Assembly (NCBI GenBank): GCA_022790905.1
Contig: JAAVYC010000145.1
Span: 1 to 7,208 of the forward strand
Direction of reading: 5' to 3'
Source: Lachnospiraceae bacterium
Lineage (GTDB): Bacteria; Bacillota; Clostridia; Lachnospirales; Lachnospiraceae
Length of the DNA: 7,208 nucleotides
Part shown: piece after piece, positions 5,209 through 7,208 of the stretch
Layout of the letters: the number at the start of each line of letters is the position of its first letter
How positions within the stretch are numbered: the first letter of the stretch is position 1
Made by a program: the position numbers and the translations under genes
Notes under the pieces: model-generated
What the model saw: only the letters and a program-made list of their open reading frames with translations
Databases searched by the model: none
Told to the model about the DNA's origin: nothing

Positions 5209-6126
5209 TATACATCTCAGATAGAGGACGCTCAGTATCAGGGTTCCAATGGAAAAAAGAAATTTGTCTCTCACATAGGCTTTTACGCTCAAAGAGGTAT
5301 CCCCGATCATAGAGCTGGTCTGAGCAATGCCACTCAATCCTCCAAATGCGGTGATGGTATTACAAAGCAAAAACATCACAGTTTTTTTCAAGGAATAATT
5401 GCAAATAAACGAGATTCCATTTGTGATTTCCAAAAGACCGCTGATGCCAAGGGCAAATGCTGGAAGCCTTTTTTGCAGGAATAACAGTGGCTGACAGAGA
5501 ATAGAGAAAATCACAATATAACCGCAAAGTTTGAGCAGGGTTTCAAAAGCGTTCATAATGCCGGCATCCATGATTTTAAAAGTAATTTGAGATCTTGGTG
5601 CCGCATTTTTTTGATGAACATCTATTTTTTCTGTGCGTCTCATCTGCAAAGAGCCAAAAAGCAACGGCGGCAGATAGATACAGACGATGGCCGGAAACAT
5701 ATAGCGGTCATTTCCAATACACTGGTGTACCATATATCCAGTGATAAATACCGGACTGATGTTATTGCAGACGGATAAAAGGATCTGTGCCTCTTTTATG
5801 GAGATCTGTTCGGTTTCTAAGAGTTGACTGACAATTTTGCTGCCAAGAGGAAATCCAAATAAAAAACCGGCCAAGAGAGGATAGACTCCCTGCGGCGAAA
5901 CGGGAATGACTCTCTTGATCAACGGATGCAAAATTTTACTGAAAAAAGACAGATTATTTGTTGCAACCAAAATGTACGAAATAACAGAAAATGGGAGCAG
6001 GGCAGGCAGTATGCGTTCATACCAGAGTAGCAGACCGTTTCTAACTCCCTCCATTCCGTGGACTGGATCGATTAACATATAACACAATATGAAGATAAGC
6101 AGGATGATAAGGTATGATTTTTTCAT
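5206..6126 (-). CDS. ylbJ: YlbJ/SpoVV-like nucleoside-recognition (Gate) domain membrane protein
   Basis: 306-residue polytopic membrane protein with about eight hydrophobic segments (roughly 4-20, 38-55, 81-97, 115-135, 143-160, 198-216, 222-240, 248-265 and 287-304). The first half has LPALLPFSVISYILV (40-54), then a GFLFGFPLGSK block (87-97) and a NNISPVFITG block (121-130). The second half has SGLLEITNGI (229-238) and AFGGLSGIAQTSSMI (260-274). These paired blocks are typical of the YlbJ family. In B. subtilis, YlbJ (SpoVV) is a sporulation protein implicated in moving dipicolinic acid across the outer forespore membrane; applying that role here is inference. B. subtilis ylbJ also lies next to coaD, which supports the call. 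This copy is about 100 residues shorter than the roughly 400-residue Bacillus protein and is inverted. The ATG at 6126 has an in-frame TAA two codons upstream and no visible ribosome site. Confidence 0.78.
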   Translation of the reverse strand: MKKSYLIILLIFILCYMLIDPVHGMEGVRNGLLLWYERILPALLPFSVISYILVATNNLSFFSKILHPLIKRVIPVSPQGVYPLLAGFLFGFPLGSKIVSQLLETEQISIKEAQILLSVCNNISPVFITGYMVHQCIGNDRYMFPAIVCIYLPPLLFGSLQMRRTEKIDVHQKNAAPRSQITFKIMDAGIMNAFETLLKLCGYIVIFSILCQPLLFLQKRLPAFALGISGLLEITNGISFICNYSLKKTVMFLLCNTITAFGGLSGIAQTSSMIGDTSLSVKAYVRDKFLFSIGTLILSVLYLRCI

Positions 6127-6176
6127 AGTTTAATATATTAAAAATAAAAGCAGATATGAGTTCAGGAGGCGAAAAA
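6127..6176. promoter_or_regulatory. Divergent promoter region between ylbJ-like gene and pepD
   Basis: This 50-bp AT-rich gap must hold the nearest upstream signals for both divergent genes. It contains a perfect 14-bp palindrome, TTTAATATATTAAA (6129-6142), whose core gives a -10-like TATATT on both strands. I find no convincing -35 TTGACA partner at the right distance for pepD. For the reverse gene, TCATATCT (reverse strand, 6159-6152) followed 14 bases later by TATATTAA (6137-6130) weakly resembles a sigma-E promoter. The assignment of promoters is tentative. Confidence 0.35.
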
Positions 6177-6179
6177 ATG
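6164..6179 (+). promoter_or_regulatory. Ribosome binding site and start of pepD
   Basis: A consensus AGGAGG at 6164-6169 lies seven bases before ATG 6177. It fixes the start of the dipeptidase gene and contrasts with the divergent neighbour, which has no such site. Confidence 0.85.
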
Positions 6180-7208
6180 AGAGTTTTAGAAAATCAGAAA
6201 CCGGAAAGAGTATTCTATTTTTTTGAAGAGATTGCGGGTATTCCGCACGGTTCTTACCATACAAAGCAAATCAGCGATTACTGTATGCAATTTGCCAAAA
6301 AAAGAGGGTTAGAAGCCTATCAGGACGAATATAATAATGTGATTATCATAAAGGAAGCCACAAAAGGATATGAACAGGCGGAACCGATCATCCTACAGGG
6401 ACATCTGGATATGGTCTGCGAAAAAGAGAGCGATGTGAATCTCGATTTTGAAAAGGAAGGGCTATCCCTCTATGTCGATGGTGATTTTGTCAGGGCAAGA
6501 GGCACTACACTGGGTGGAGATGATGGAATTGCTATCGCTTACGCCATGGCGCTTTTGGACTCCGATGATATCCAACACCCGAGATTGGAATGTGTCTTTA
6601 CCTCTGACGAGGAAGTTGGTATGCTAGGAGCTGAAAAAATTGATCTGTCTGTGTTGAAAGGACACCGCGTTTTAAATATTGACTCCGATGAGGAAGGCTG
6701 CTTTTTGACGAGCTGCGCGGGAGGTGTGACAGCAGAGTGTCACTTTCCTACCGTTTTCGATGAGGCCGAAGGATGTAAATATCGTCTGACTCTCTGTGGA
6801 TTACAGGGTGGTCATTCCGGTGGAGAGATTGCAAAAGAGCGTGCCAATGCAATTATCGAGATGGGACGTATCTTAAAATATATCGAAGAGCGTCTAGAGG
6901 TCGGGATTTGCTCACTGCAGGGCGGGTTGAAAGATAATGCAATTCCAAGAGAGAGTACCTGTGAAATTTTAATTGTCGATCAGGACCGGGAACAGTTAGA
7001 AGAGATCATCTCGGAATTAGATCAGATTTTAAAGAAGGAGTATCAGACGAGTGACCCGGCTATTGAATTGAGAGCGGAATATCTCGGCAACGGCAAGAGT
7101 CGTGTTATGGGGTATCGTTCGCAGAATAGGATCCTGTTCTTTTTGCGAAATGTTCCAAACGGTCTTCACAATATGACTGTGGAACATGGTATTCCAGAGA
7201 CCTCGCTA
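6177..7208 (+). CDS. pepD: Aminoacyl-histidine dipeptidase PepD, M20 family (partial, right edge)
   Basis: Cytosolic di-zinc M20 metallopeptidase that cleaves Xaa-His and other dipeptides for amino-acid recycling. The first 344 codons are present and the frame is open to the window end; family members are about 480 residues. Visible zinc and catalytic residues are His76 and Asp78 (GHLDMV), Asp115 (LGGDDGI, metal bridge), the Glu145-Glu146 pair (TSDEEVG, general base and ligand) and Asp169 (NIDSDEEG). Each sits four positions before its E. coli PepD counterpart. The C-terminal His ligand is beyond the window. The lid domain begins at about 180-200, with LCGLQGGHSGGEI. The window ends in an ETSL segment, the start of the conserved block that returns to the catalytic domain. 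It is probably transcribed alone or as a first gene, diverging from the ylbJ-like gene. Confidence 0.95.
   Translation, partial: MRVLENQKPERVFYFFEEIAGIPHGSYHTKQISDYCMQFAKKRGLEAYQDEYNNVIIIKEATKGYEQAEPIILQGHLDMVCEKESDVNLDFEKEGLSLYVDGDFVRARGTTLGGDDGIAIAYAMALLDSDDIQHPRLECVFTSDEEVGMLGAEKIDLSVLKGHRVLNIDSDEEGCFLTSCAGGVTAECHFPTVFDEAEGCKYRLTLCGLQGGHSGGEIAKERANAIIEMGRILKYIEERLEVGICSLQGGLKDNAIPRESTCEILIVDQDREQLEEIISELDQILKKEYQTSDPAIELRAEYLGNGKSRVMGYRSQNRILFFLRNVPNGLHNMTVEHGIPETSL

Noticed and set aside
5240..5255. Small hairpin TTCC-AAT-GGAA beside an A-run, considered as a terminator
   Set aside because: A 4-bp stem is too weak, the A-run would give no U-tract for the forward transcript, and on the reverse strand the T-run comes before the stem.
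5587..5778. Forward open frame of 63 codons inside the ylbJ-like gene
   Set aside because: It is opposite a conserved membrane protein and lacks a ribosome site or recognisable domain.

Overview
The window looks like core chromosome from a low-to-moderate G+C, spore-forming Firmicute, most likely a Clostridia member close to Lachnospiraceae. The evidence is the gene order, the protein sequences, strong purine-rich ribosome binding sites, and a YlbJ/SpoVV-type sporulation membrane protein. I see no mobile element, CRISPR array, tRNA or rRNA, and no gene-free stretch longer than about 50 bp.

Layout. Bases 1-5201 hold one dense forward-strand gene cluster: the end of a YicC/YloC endoribonuclease gene, gmk, rpoZ, rimO, pgsA, a stand-alone pncC/cinA C-terminal gene, rsmD, coaD, and an uncharacterised coiled-coil protein gene. 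Four junctions (gmk/rpoZ, rpoZ/rimO, rimO/pgsA, pncC/rsmD) are 4-base ATGA stop/start overlaps. A fifth (pgsA/pncC) overlaps by 14 bases at a GTG start. The other gaps are 4-26 bases. No internal promoter or terminator is evident, so the cluster is probably one transcript driven from upstream of the window.

Bases 5206-6126 hold a reverse-strand YlbJ/SpoVV-like membrane protein gene. It converges on the coiled-coil gene with only 4 bp between the stop codons. A 50-bp AT-rich divergent gap (6127-6176) separates it from a forward pepD-type aminoacyl-histidine dipeptidase gene that runs off the right edge.

The genes are mostly housekeeping. They cover RNA turnover (YicC), GDP supply (Gmk), RNA polymerase assembly (omega), ribosome modification (RimO on protein S12, RsmD on 16S rRNA), phosphatidylglycerol synthesis (PgsA), pyridine-nucleotide salvage (PncC), coenzyme A synthesis (CoaD) and peptide breakdown (PepD). 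The least explained parts are the coiled-coil gene after coaD, the inverted, short YlbJ-like gene beside it, and their very tight convergent and divergent borders. I found no clear case for a wholly new system. The coiled-coil protein is the best candidate for undescribed biology.
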